Shown in pieces: positions 19,172 through 27,647 of a stretch of 64,000 bases of DNA. A program made the position numbers and the translations under genes. Under the pieces are notes generated by a model. It did not search any database and was not told where the DNA came from. It worked only from the letters and a program-made list of their open reading frames with translations. The DNA is from UBA1930 sp943368475 (lineage in GTDB: Bacteria > Bacteroidota > Bacteroidia > Chitinophagales > Chitinophagaceae): contig CALRLF020000006.1 in NCBI GenBank assembly GCA_943368475.1, forward strand, positions 33,845-97,844. Direction: 5' to 3'. Position 1 is the first letter of the stretch. Every line of letters begins with the position of its first letter.

Positions 19172-20518
19172 TTACTGTAAAAATTTCAATTGTAACACCT
19201 GCTTTGTTGATGGAGTAATTTTAAATCGATCATCAATTCTTTGTCCAACTACCCAAATAATTCTTTGATTGCTTTCAATTACCCAAACTTTTTCTTTTTG
19301 TGTAGTAGATAATTTTTTATCGATTAAAAAGCGGCTTATTTTTTTCTTTTTCTGCATTCCTAATGGATAAAAATAGTCCCCCGTTTTCCATTTTCTCAAA
19401 ATCAATGGAAACTGAACTTTAGTAAAATCCAATTGAACCAAATTTGCATCTTCTGAAAATGTAGAAGAATTCTCCATTAAAGAAATTTGGATACTTCCAT
19501 TTTCAAAATTTATAGATTCTGCTTTTTCTTCTATTAAAATATTTAAGGCTTCTGTGGATGCTACAGGAGCAATAATCAGCCAGTTTCTGTTTCTTATAAC
19601 TCTATGTGTTGCTGATGTAACAAACTTTCCATTTTCAGCAGATAACAACTGTATAATATCATTTGTCTGTGCAGCAGTAAATCCATAATCCTTTACTATT
19701 TCATAAGTAATGGTGTTTAATGGTTGTTGCTTTTGCAATTTCAACACAGGAATATGCACTTCATTTCCTTTATGCTCTAACAACTTTGATTTAGTAAATT
19801 GAATACTTTGATTATATACTTGTTCTACTTCTTTCCAACGCTCAATATTGGCTAAGAGATTTTCATCAGCGTTTGGATATACTTCTTTCACCAATGGAAT
19901 TACATGATGCCTGAAAAAATTTCTGGAATATTTATCTGTTGCATTCGATGCATCTTCTACCCAACTTAAATGATGCTTTTGTGCGTACTCAATAATCGAT
20001 GCCTTATTAGCAAATAATAAAGAACGAATAATATTTCCCTGTACAGGTAAAATCCCATGCAAACCACTGATACCAGTGCCTCTAAAAATATTCATGAGTA
20101 CCGTTTCAATATTGTCATCGGCATGATGGGCTGTAAGCAATTTGGAATTTGGAATTTGTAATTTGTAATTTGCAATCAACTCCTCAAACCAAGCATACCT
20201 CAACTCTCTTGCTGCAACCTGAATAGAAACTTTTTTGCTATCAGCATATTCTTGCGTTGCAAAATGCTTTACCAAAACTTCTTTGCCATACTTTTCACCA
20301 AGACTTCTTACAAACTGTTCATCACTATCACTTGCTGCACCTCTTAACTGAAAATTACAATGTGCTATGGTGAAATCAAATCCAGCTTTAAACACTAAGT
20401 CAGTCAGCATAACACTATCTATTCCACCACTTACTGCCAATATTAAATGACAGTTTTTGGTTGATAAATGACGGAACTGCTTTTTCCAGTTTTGTTTGTA
20501 TAATGCTAATAAATCCAT
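19172..20518 (-). CDS. tilS: tRNA(Ile)-lysidine synthase
   Basis: A 448-residue enzyme that attaches lysine to C34 of tRNA-Ile with anticodon CAU, changing its codon from AUG to AUA. The start is ATG 20518; the TTG two codons upstream was not used. The PP-loop ATP site is LAVSGGIDSVML (residues 30-35 SGGIDS). IAHCNFQLRG, VAARELRYAWFEEL, LLTAHHADDNIETVLMN and the C-terminal LRKWKTGDYFYPLGM are typical. Residues about 116-127 (ANYKLQIPNSKL) are encoded by a five-unit heptamer repeat, so this loop is probably a lineage-specific insertion. The gene is essential in most bacteria. Confidence 0.93.
   Translation of the reverse strand: MDLLALYKQNWKKQFRHLSTKNCHLILAVSGGIDSVMLTDLVFKAGFDFTIAHCNFQLRGAASDSDEQFVRSLGEKYGKEVLVKHFATQEYADSKKVSIQVAARELRYAWFEELIANYKLQIPNSKLLTAHHADDNIETVLMNIFRGTGISGLHGILPVQGNIIRSLLFANKASIIEYAQKHHLSWVEDASNATDKYSRNFFRHHVIPLVKEVYPNADENLLANIERWKEVEQVYNQSIQFTKSKLLEHKGNEVHIPVLKLQKQQPLNTITYEIVKDYGFTAAQTNDIIQLLSAENGKFVTSATHRVIRNRNWLIIAPVASTEALNILIEEKAESINFENGSIQISLMENSSTFSEDANLVQLDFTKVQFPLILRKWKTGDYFYPLGMQKKKKISRFLIDKKLSTTQKEKVWVIESNQRIIWVVGQRIDDRFKITPSTKQVLQLKFLQ
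20139..20173. repeat. Heptamer array AATTTGN x5 inside tilS
   Basis: Five consecutive seven-base units: AATTTGG twice, AATTTGT twice, AATTTGC once. It sits in the coding region just before the conserved TAHHADDN motif and encodes a loop. Such short tandem heptamers are usually intergenic. Confidence 0.85.
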
Positions 20519-20567
20519 TTGCAATTTTTATTTCACATGAAGTTCACAAAGAATAAAAAGTAAACAA

Positions 20568-20597
20568 AGAGGAAAGACTTTCATGAGCCTTTCCTCT
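20568..20597. terminator. Hairpin between glnS and tilS
   Basis: Nine-base-pair stem AGAGGAAAG/CTTTCCTCT with a 12-base loop. On the minus strand it is followed by a T-rich stretch. It could end glnS transcription or act in the tilS leader. Confidence 0.55.
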
Positions 20598-20630
20598 GTT
20601 ATAAACTTTGTTCAATTTTATTCTATCGTA

Positions 20631-20666
20631 CAAGTGTGCGACGCCACTAAAGCTGATTAGAAATTC
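20631..20666 (+). repeat. Dispersed repeat, copy 3
   Basis: The core CAAGTGTGCGACGCCACTAA matches copy 2 exactly and is followed by AGCTGATTAG and a terminal ATTC. It lies in the glnS-tilS gap. Next to it, CTGATT (20653-20658) can pair with AATCAG (20700-20705) and GATGC (20668-20672) with GCATC (20692-20696). Confidence 0.7.
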
Positions 20667-20725
20667 CGATGCTCGTTACCAAAAAATCTTCGCATCAATA
20701 ATCAGAAATTTCAAATCAGAAACTA

Positions 20726-22387
20726 TTAGCTTTTCTTCACTTCCTTCGCCCAGGTATCTTTCAAAGTAACTGTTCTATTAAACACCACTTTATCGGCTGT
20801 GGTGTCTTTATCTAAACAGAAATAACCTTTGCGTAAAAACTGATAACGGTTCTCAAAATTGGTTTCTGCTAATGCAGGCTCAGCATATACTTGAGGAATT
20901 ACTTTTAAAGAATCTAAATTAATATGCTCTTTAAAATCACCCTCGGCTTCAGCTAAATTTTCATACTTAAACAAACGATCATATTCTCTTATTTCAGCAC
21001 TCACAGCATGTGTAGCACTTACCCAATGTAAAGTTCCTTTTGCATGTATGCCACTTGTATCGCTTCCACTTTTACTTTCAGGAATATAAGAGCATTTTAA
21101 AGCTGTAACTACACCTGCGTCGTCTTTTACAACTTCATCGCAGCGTATAATGTAAGCACCTTTTAAACGTACCACACCACCCGGAAATAATCTGAAGAAT
21201 TTCTTAGGAGGCACTTCCATGAAATCATCTTTTTCAATATAAATTTCATTGCTAAAAGGAACGTCTCTGTATGTTATATTTTCTTCTTCTGGATTGTTCT
21301 CAATACTTAATATTTCACTGCCTTTATCGTAGTTAGTGATAATTACTTTCAAAGGATCGAACACCACCATACGACGCAAAGCAGACTTATTTAATTCTTC
21401 TCTTACACAAAACTCTAGCAAACCAATATCAATTAAATTTTCTCTTTTGGCTACACCAATTTTATCGCAAAAATCTCTAATTGCCGCTGCACCATAACCA
21501 CGACGACGCATACCTGTAATCGTTGGCATACGAGGATCATCCCAACCAGTTACATGTTTTTCATTAACCAATTGCAACAGCTTACGTTTACTCATCACCG
21601 TATAGGTCATATTTAAACGTGCAAACTCATATTGCTTAGATGGAAAAATTTCCAACTGTTCAATTAACCAATTGTACAACTCACGGTGAGGAATAAATTC
21701 TAACGTACAAATTGAGTGTGTAATATTTTCGATAGAATCACTTTGTCCATGTGCAAAATCGTACATCGGATACACACACCATTTATCGTCTGTGCGATGG
21801 TGATGAGCATGTTTAATTCTGTAAATGATTGGGTCACGCATGTGCATGTTTGGGCTGCTCATATCAACTTTAGCCCTCAATACTTTTTCACCATCACCAT
21901 ATTTACCATCACGCATTTCAGTAAATAATTGCAGATTTTCGGCAATGGTTCTTTCCGCAAATTTGTTTCTTGTTCCAGCTGTGGTGGGTGTACCTTTTTG
22001 TGCAGCAATTTCTTCGCTGCTGCTATCATCTACATACGCCAATCCTTTCTCAATCAGTTTAACTGCAAAAGCATAAATCTGGTCAAAATAATCCGATGCA
22101 TAAAACTCATTGGCCCATTTAAAACCCAACCATTGCACATCGGCTTTTATACTTTCTACATACTCAGTTTCTTCGGTGGTAGGATTGGTATCATCGAAAC
22201 GTAAATTGGTTTTACCGCCATATTTATTGGCCAAACCAAAGTTTAAACAAATACTTTTTGCATGTCCAATATGCAAATACCCATTGGGTTCAGGCGGAAA
22301 ACGTGTAGTAATCGATGCATGTTTACCATCGGCTAAATCCTTTTCAATAATTTCTTCAATAAAATTCAGACTCTTTTCTTCACTCAT
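20726..22387 (-). CDS. glnS: Glutaminyl-tRNA synthetase
   Basis: A 553-residue class I aminoacyl-tRNA synthetase. The HIGH motif is in PEPNGYLHIGHAKSICLNFG (residues 39-42) and the KMSKS counterpart is VMSKRKL (residues 265-269). RFDDTNPTTEETEYVESI and WDDPRMPTITGMRRRGY are GlnRS signatures. The C-terminal beta-barrel anticodon-binding domains follow (residues about 340-553). A dedicated GlnRS means the cell charges tRNA-Gln directly; a tRNA-Gln gene is present at 37455. The length is typical of the family. It is monocistronic, with a promoter word 21 bases upstream of the start. Confidence 0.96.
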   Translation of the reverse strand: MSEEKSLNFIEEIIEKDLADGKHASITTRFPPEPNGYLHIGHAKSICLNFGLANKYGGKTNLRFDDTNPTTEETEYVESIKADVQWLGFKWANEFYASDYFDQIYAFAVKLIEKGLAYVDDSSSEEIAAQKGTPTTAGTRNKFAERTIAENLQLFTEMRDGKYGDGEKVLRAKVDMSSPNMHMRDPIIYRIKHAHHHRTDDKWCVYPMYDFAHGQSDSIENITHSICTLEFIPHRELYNWLIEQLEIFPSKQYEFARLNMTYTVMSKRKLLQLVNEKHVTGWDDPRMPTITGMRRRGYGAAAIRDFCDKIGVAKRENLIDIGLLEFCVREELNKSALRRMVVFDPLKVIITNYDKGSEILSIENNPEEENITYRDVPFSNEIYIEKDDFMEVPPKKFFRLFPGGVVRLKGAYIIRCDEVVKDDAGVVTALKCSYIPESKSGSDTSGIHAKGTLHWVSATHAVSAEIREYDRLFKYENLAEAEGDFKEHINLDSLKVIPQVYAEPALAETNFENRYQFLRKGYFCLDKDTTADKVVFNRTVTLKDTWAKEVKKS

Positions 22388-22408
22388 AATCTTTTGTTTC
22401 TAGGGTTA

Positions 22409-22416
22409 CAAAAATA
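22409..22416 (-). promoter_or_regulatory. -7 promoter word of glnS
   Basis: Minus strand TATTTTTG fits TAnnTTTG and lies 21 bases upstream of ATG 22387. No clear -33 TTTG was seen. Confidence 0.45.
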
Positions 22417-22525
22417 ACGAGATTGAACTAAGAAATTGATAGGGATAAAGTATTCTCTGCTATTTAAGGCATATCTATCCACAGAAAGTCAAAAAGAGTG
22501 ATTTAAATGAATGATAGAATCGAGA

Positions 22526-23620
22526 CTATAACTTTTTATACTTTTTTTGATATGCAATCAATAAGCCAATAACATCATTGTAACTTTCTACACCACGAGT
22601 TTGTTGATTTGCTTTCAAATACTGACTGTATATTTGAGTCATTACAGGGGCTATATGATTTCTTTTTTTTGAAAAATAGTTTCTAATGTCGAGTAAATCT
22701 TTTCTAACTAAACTGTCTAACTCCCAGCCATGTGTTTCTGCAGTATCCATCATATACAACTCCATTGCTGCATACTTATATAAATCGATATATACTGAAT
22801 ATTTAAAGTAAGCATCGTTACTGTTACTACAAGTAAGGTAACCTACAAAATTGGCTTCATCTTCACTTGCATAACCCAATTGATGGGCTATTTCATGGCA
22901 AGTAACAAATGGAGCCAACACTTTAGGCATATCTGTAGTTACTTGGGCTTCTCCACTAAATGGATTGTAATAACCTGTGAAGCCTACATAATGACTAAGA
23001 TTACTGAATAAACTTGTTTTTATTGACGCAGATTGATATTGAAGAAAAGGAAATTCACTACTTTTCAATTTATATAACTGGGTACTTTGTTTAAAAATAG
23101 TTTCAAATGAGGGATTGGGTAATTCCTTGGTTGTAATTAACTTTCTTGTAGCATTCAATTTATCAATCAATTCGCAAGTCAATGCTTTTACTTCATCTTT
23201 TGTATAAACTTCATTGTTTATTTTTAGTTGATGAGCTATTCCTTTACGATTATAATTCAATCCCCATGCAATATTAAATACAATAAATACCCAAAGTAAT
23301 GTTCTAAAAAAACTGCCAATTGCAACAAATAATTTTTGTTTGTAAATCTCTTTTCTAATAACAGCTCGAATGCCCATGACTACTAAAAAAAACACTCGAA
23401 TTAACACAATTCCATAAAAAATATCTCCTAAGCTAATTGAAATCCAACCTGTAATTTTTCTAACAACTTTACTTATGTTTTGGTAAATACCATTGCTATA
23501 ATACTCTTCTAAAAAAGAAGGAAACAACTTAACCACTACAATACAAAAAACTAAACTTAATGGCAGTATCCATTGTTTTAGATATTGATTAATACTGAAT
23601 TTATTTTTTACTTCTTGCAT
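22526..23620 (-). CDS. DUF3810 family putative membrane metalloprotease
   Basis: A 364-residue protein. Three membrane segments occupy the first 120 residues (WILPLSLVFCIVVV, DIFYGIVLIRVFFLVVMGI, LLWVFIVFNIAWGLNY). The soluble part carries the zinc-protease motif CHEIAHQLGYASEDEANFVG: HEIAH at residues 242-246 with acidic residues at 253-255 as candidate third ligand. NYNRKG and FTGYYNPFSGEAQV are typical of DUF3810. Function is unknown; the HEXXH motif and membrane anchoring suggest a periplasm-facing protease. It is transcribed alone between glnS and the T9SS cargo pair. Confidence 0.85.
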   Translation of the reverse strand: MQEVKNKFSINQYLKQWILPLSLVFCIVVVKLFPSFLEEYYSNGIYQNISKVVRKITGWISISLGDIFYGIVLIRVFFLVVMGIRAVIRKEIYKQKLFVAIGSFFRTLLWVFIVFNIAWGLNYNRKGIAHQLKINNEVYTKDEVKALTCELIDKLNATRKLITTKELPNPSFETIFKQSTQLYKLKSSEFPFLQYQSASIKTSLFSNLSHYVGFTGYYNPFSGEAQVTTDMPKVLAPFVTCHEIAHQLGYASEDEANFVGYLTCSNSNDAYFKYSVYIDLYKYAAMELYMMDTAETHGWELDSLVRKDLLDIRNYFSKKRNHIAPVMTQIYSQYLKANQQTRGVESYNDVIGLLIAYQKKYKKL

Positions 23621-23665
23621 TTGTTGTGTAAATAAACAGCAGTTTTTTGGTATTTGAAAAATAAA

Positions 23666-23690
23666 AAAGTCCTTTTAAAAAAAGGACTTT
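23666..23690 (-). terminator. Terminator of the tandem T9SS cargo operon
   Basis: Stem AAAGTCCTTTT/AAAAGGACTTT with a short loop, 24 bases after the stop of the gene at 23715-24977. On the minus strand it is followed by TTTTTTA. Confidence 0.75.
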
Positions 23691-23714
23691 ACAAATAAAT
23701 TATTTATAATCACT

Positions 23715-24977
23715 TTACTTTACAAATCTTTCCATTAACAAGCCATTGCTTTTGGTATTACTAATTTTTACAGTGTATATACCTGTTACCAAATGAGCAA
23801 CATCTAATGTAATTAAGTTGCTATTCGTGCTTTTAACTTGCATAATTTGCTGACCATATACATTGAATATTGAAAGCGTAACATCGGTGGCATCAAAATC
23901 GTTTAGCTGTATATTCAATTTACTTTTTACAGGATTTGGATAAAGGCTAATTGAACCAATATTGGCACTAGTATTTTTAATTGAAATAACTGATGAATAC
24001 ATTGATTTACCGTCTTTATCAACTTGTTTTAAACGATAGTAATTAATTCCAGTTAATGGCCTGTTATCTGTAATATTATACAACAAATTTGTGTTGCTAT
24101 TTCCTTGAACTGACTTAGCATTTAATTTACCAATACTACTAAATTGAATTCCATTTGCAGAGCGTTCAACATCAAAATAAGCATTGCTTATTTCGCTAGT
24201 TGTTTGCCATTGAATTAAATGATTATTTTTCTCTCTAGCTACTGAAAAATTACTAATTGAAACAGGTAAAGTTCCTGGTTTAAAAATATAAGATTGGTTG
24301 GTAGCAGGCTTAGTTGCAATTGTAGTAACTTCTGTTGTAGTACTTACAGAAGGAGCAGCTGTTAAATTGCTTAAAGAAATGAAATTATTGTTGCCAGTAC
24401 CAATTGCTGTTAACCCTACAGAAGCTGAAGAGGAGACAGGTGTGCCAGTTTCTTGTTTGTAAGCAAACTCAATCCAGTTAGATGTTTCATACAATTTCAC
24501 TTGAAAAGAAATACATGCAGCACTTGCACCAAACCCCCATCTTGCATTTACCCATTCTACTATAAAAACTCTGTTTGGAGCAGATCCTGTGGTTGTATAT
24601 TTTATATTATTGGTACTTTGTAAATTAATATCATCCCATAATGGAGCAACAATAGGTCTTTGTCCTGTTACGCCTGTTGCCAGGTTATTGGTAATATAAG
24701 AATCATTCAATGTTCCAAAACTAATAAAGCCATTTGTTGAAATAGATACCTCGGTGTAAGTATTGCTACTATTATAACCAAAAGAAAACCCAATAGGAAT
24801 ATTTGTTGCAAAGCCTTCATCGGCAATTGGATCGTTTCCATTTCCAGATAAAAAAGGAACTGTTCCTGTGATAGAAGTGTAAGTGTTTGTTGTAGCAGTA
24901 AAAGAATAATTCATTTGTGCCTTTACAAGTGTAATAGAGCTAAAAAACACAATTAGTGTTCTGTATAAAATTTTCAT
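23715..24977 (-). CDS. T9SS type A secreted protein, paralogue 1
   Basis: A 420-residue protein with signal peptide MKILYRTLIVFFSSITLVKAQ. Residues about 22-235 form a domain with DEGFATNIPIGFSFGYNS, VSISTNGFISFG and RPIVAPLWDDINLQ, shared with the upstream neighbour. A fibronectin-like module (IQWQTTSEISNAYFDVERS) and a sorting domain (ISLYPNPVKSKLNIQL ... GLLMERFVK) follow. It is probably exported and attached to the surface. The start lies 15 bases after the stop of the 685-residue paralogue, so the two form an operon. No catalytic motif was seen. The globular domain may bind a ligand, but this is not shown. Confidence 0.84.
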   Translation of the reverse strand: MKILYRTLIVFFSSITLVKAQMNYSFTATTNTYTSITGTVPFLSGNGNDPIADEGFATNIPIGFSFGYNSSNTYTEVSISTNGFISFGTLNDSYITNNLATGVTGQRPIVAPLWDDINLQSTNNIKYTTTGSAPNRVFIVEWVNARWGFGASAACISFQVKLYETSNWIEFAYKQETGTPVSSSASVGLTAIGTGNNNFISLSNLTAAPSVSTTTEVTTIATKPATNQSYIFKPGTLPVSISNFSVAREKNNHLIQWQTTSEISNAYFDVERSANGIQFSSIGKLNAKSVQGNSNTNLLYNITDNRPLTGINYYRLKQVDKDGKSMYSSVISIKNTSANIGSISLYPNPVKSKLNIQLNDFDATDVTLSIFNVYGQQIMQVKSTNSNLITLDVAHLVTGIYTVKISNTKSNGLLMERFVK

Positions 24978-24992
24978 ATCTATAAATTCTTT

Positions 24993-27050
24993 CTATTGTT
25001 TAACAAACATTTTTGCTTCAGATTCTCCACCAATTACAGCATTCATTTTTGAGTAATAAATACCAGGTGCAAACTTACTTACGTCGACCCTGATGATATT
25101 ATCTCCAATGGATAGGGTAACTGGAATTTCGAGTACCAATTTGCCATAACTATCTACAATTCTAAATCTTGTTCTTGCATTGTACGGAGAGTAGATAATT
25201 GCAGTTAGTATATCTTTTGCAGGATTTGGATACATTTTACTTAACACCAACTTAGGCTCTACTAATCCTGCAACTTTTATGGTTTGTGAATAGAATTGGT
25301 TACTATCTAAATCAGTTATTTTAAGACGATAATAATCGATTGTATTTGGCTTGGTATCTTGTTCAGCATAATCTAAACCGAAAGCACTGTTTCCATTTAA
25401 AGCTTTGGTTTGTATTATTGATATAGAAGTAAAGTTTATACCATCGGCACTTCTTTGCAATTCAAAATGCCTGTTTCTAATTTCGGCAGAAGTTCTCCAA
25501 TTAATTTGATTGATATTATTGTTTTTAATACCTGTGAACCTTACAAATTTTACTGGCAAAGGTTTTACTTTTTCTGTTTCAATATCATCTATCCATAAAG
25601 AAGCAATGTTTTTATCTGATATACATCTAAACGCAATAAAATAAACATCATCTGATGGAGGTGCAAAAGAAAAGGCAGTATCCTTAAAACTCAGCTGATT
25701 AATTTTAATATTTCTATAAATGGTTTGCCAACCAGTCATATTATCATTGAGCTTGGTGCCAATCTTAATTTCAAGCTTTTGGATTCCACTTATAGTATCG
25801 CTAGCTCTAAATTTAAATTTTGTTCTGTAGGTATTACCGCCTTCTAATTGCATGCCAGGCAATACAAACCATGCATCAGTACTTTGCATATCATCTCCTC
25901 TTACACTTAATACATTGTTGTAAGGAGGCAAGGCCGACAGTGCCATAGTTCTCCATTCATTTCCTCCAAATGGATTGGCAACAGTTGTAATTTCAGGAAT
26001 TGCAGGTGTAGCAATTCTTTCAAATTTTTCTACATAAGGTAAGCTCACTTCGTGTAAGGTTTTAAACGGAATTGTAACCCATGCACTTTTGCCATTTGAA
26101 GAACAAGTTGTTCTAACATGAATAAAATATTGTGTACCCGGATTTAAATTATCTACACTAATACTTTTAGACGTTGTTGTAACAAAAACTTCTGGTTGCA
26201 TTTCGGATGTTGTAACAGCATAATCATAAGAACCAATGGTTATACTATTCCACGAAAAGCTGATTTTTCTAGAGTTAAATTCGTTTACCAACAATGCCTC
26301 TGGCAAAGAGCAGGTACCAGGTTCAAACTCAAATGCCAAACCTGTTGGAGGCTTGGTATTAATTGTATTGAACTCCTTGATACCACTTACAGCTGCATTG
26401 GCTGTTAAATTGTTAACCGATAAAAAACTACCCAAACATTTTGAACATGTAGCAATACCAATAGAAGCACTGGCATTGGCAGGATTGCCATTTAATGATT
26501 TATAAACGAATTGTATTTTATTTGACCCTTCGAATAAAATCATTTGAAAAGAAATCACTGTATCCAGATTATTATAATCCCACATTACATTCCCCCACTC
26601 AACTGTAAAAGTTCTATTGGGAGCAACACCTACAGTTTTATATTTCAAGGAGGCTGTATCTGATAACCATAAGTCATCCCACAATGGTGCAATAATTGGA
26701 CGAGCATTATCTTGCAAAGGTCCAGAAGTTAAATTATTTTTACTGTAACGTTCGTTTACATCCATTGCAAATCCAGCACCAAACGTTACGAATCCATTTG
26801 CATTAATATTTAAGTGAGTATAAGTATTGTTGTTGAAATTAAATGAAAAACCAATTGGAACCTGATTTGAAAAACCTTCATCTTCTTCATAATATCCTGT
26901 AGGTTTTGGATTGAACAATGGAGGCTGAGTAGCATTTACCAATGGTGTATAGACTGATTGCACCACTTTAAAGGTATAGTTTACCTGTGCAGTGGTTTGC
27001 ACTGCTGTAAATGCTAACAATAAAATAATGAGAGTACTAATATTTTTCAT
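24993..27050 (-). CDS. T9SS type A secreted protein with fibronectin III, paralogue 2
   Basis: A 685-residue protein from ATG 27050 (MKNISTLIILLLAFTAVQTTAQ); the longer frame begins at a TTG. The N-terminal domain (residues about 24-245) repeats the neighbour's motifs: DEGFSNQVPIGFSFNFNN, LNINANGFVTFG, RPIIAPLWDDLWLSD. A fibronectin type III-like unit follows (VTTSEMQPEVFVTTTSKSI, PGTQYFIHVRTTCS), then a jelly-roll-like region (VLSVRGDDMQSTDAWFVLPG). INWRTSAEIRNRHFELQRSA and a sorting domain (LSKMYPNPAKDILTAII ... EAKMFVKQ) close it. The extra middle domains distinguish it from paralogue 1. It is first in the two-gene operon. Confidence 0.84.
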   Translation of the reverse strand: MKNISTLIILLLAFTAVQTTAQVNYTFKVVQSVYTPLVNATQPPLFNPKPTGYYEEDEGFSNQVPIGFSFNFNNNTYTHLNINANGFVTFGAGFAMDVNERYSKNNLTSGPLQDNARPIIAPLWDDLWLSDTASLKYKTVGVAPNRTFTVEWGNVMWDYNNLDTVISFQMILFEGSNKIQFVYKSLNGNPANASASIGIATCSKCLGSFLSVNNLTANAAVSGIKEFNTINTKPPTGLAFEFEPGTCSLPEALLVNEFNSRKISFSWNSITIGSYDYAVTTSEMQPEVFVTTTSKSISVDNLNPGTQYFIHVRTTCSSNGKSAWVTIPFKTLHEVSLPYVEKFERIATPAIPEITTVANPFGGNEWRTMALSALPPYNNVLSVRGDDMQSTDAWFVLPGMQLEGGNTYRTKFKFRASDTISGIQKLEIKIGTKLNDNMTGWQTIYRNIKINQLSFKDTAFSFAPPSDDVYFIAFRCISDKNIASLWIDDIETEKVKPLPVKFVRFTGIKNNNINQINWRTSAEIRNRHFELQRSADGINFTSISIIQTKALNGNSAFGLDYAEQDTKPNTIDYYRLKITDLDSNQFYSQTIKVAGLVEPKLVLSKMYPNPAKDILTAIIYSPYNARTRFRIVDSYGKLVLEIPVTLSIGDNIIRVDVSKFAPGIYYSKMNAVIGGESEAKMFVKQ

Positions 27051-27093
27051 GAGAAACTGGATTTTGCCCAAAAAACACCTCCTTAAAACAAAA

Positions 27094-27126
27094 AAAAAGC
27101 ACTTTTATTGTGTAAAAGTGCTTTTT
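27094..27126 (-). terminator. Terminator of the small membrane-protein gene
   Basis: Fourteen-base-pair stem AAAAAGCACTTTTA/TAAAAGTGCTTTTT with a five-base loop, followed on the minus strand by an eight-T tract. It separates 27168-27566 from the T9SS operon. Confidence 0.85.
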
Positions 27127-27167
27127 GAGTATTAGTACCAAATAGTTTTTTGCAGAAATTACGCAAA

Positions 27168-27566
27168 CTAGACTCCTTGTTTTATCTTAATTTTTGGCAT
27201 GAAAACACATAGCTGAATGATGATAGCAAGAAACACCAACAAATACAATCCTGCTTTTACCTGAGGACATTCAGGGCGGCACATAGTAAAAATGATGTAA
27301 TTTTTTATAGCCCAGCTCAGGTTTAAAAAACCAATAAATAAGTTGGTTCTCTTTGCCCAAATTTTTGGAACCAGAAAAAGTATAATCAGTAAACAACAAA
27401 AAAATGTATGTGGAATGATTTGTCTGCCAAATGTTAAGCTGTTGTTTATTTTACCATTTAACCCATTTAAAGTAAGGTTTAAAGATTCTACATAAATCCA
27501 TGGCAAAAAACAAATACCAATTAAAGCCAATGCTGCTATAATACCTATTTGCTGAGAATATTTCAT
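27168..27566 (-). CDS. Small multi-pass membrane protein of unknown function
   Basis: A 132-residue hydrophobic protein with probably four membrane segments: IGIIAALALIGICFLPWIYV, IIPHTFFCCLLIILFLVP, a weaker segment at about NLFIGFLNLSWAIKNYIIF, and AGLYLLVFLAIIIQLCVFM. A short loop, MCRPECPQVKAG, holds two cysteines four residues apart. I do not recognise the family. The gene has its own candidate promoter 27 bases upstream of the start and a strong terminator downstream, so it is probably monocistronic even though trmN6 lies 81 bases upstream on the same strand. Confidence 0.65.
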   Translation of the reverse strand: MKYSQQIGIIAALALIGICFLPWIYVESLNLTLNGLNGKINNSLTFGRQIIPHTFFCCLLIILFLVPKIWAKRTNLFIGFLNLSWAIKNYIIFTMCRPECPQVKAGLYLLVFLAIIIQLCVFMPKIKIKQGV

Positions 27567-27593
27567 AAAGTGCTTAGTAATTTAGAATAGTCG

Positions 27594-27601
27594 CAAATGT
27601 A
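27594..27601 (-). promoter_or_regulatory. -7 promoter word of the small membrane-protein gene
   Basis: Minus strand TACATTTG fits TAnnTTTG, 27 bases upstream of ATG 27566. Confidence 0.4.
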
Positions 27602-27647
27602 AAGCATTGTTTTAGATAGAAACTTACTTAAAAAAAGAAGAGCTCAT

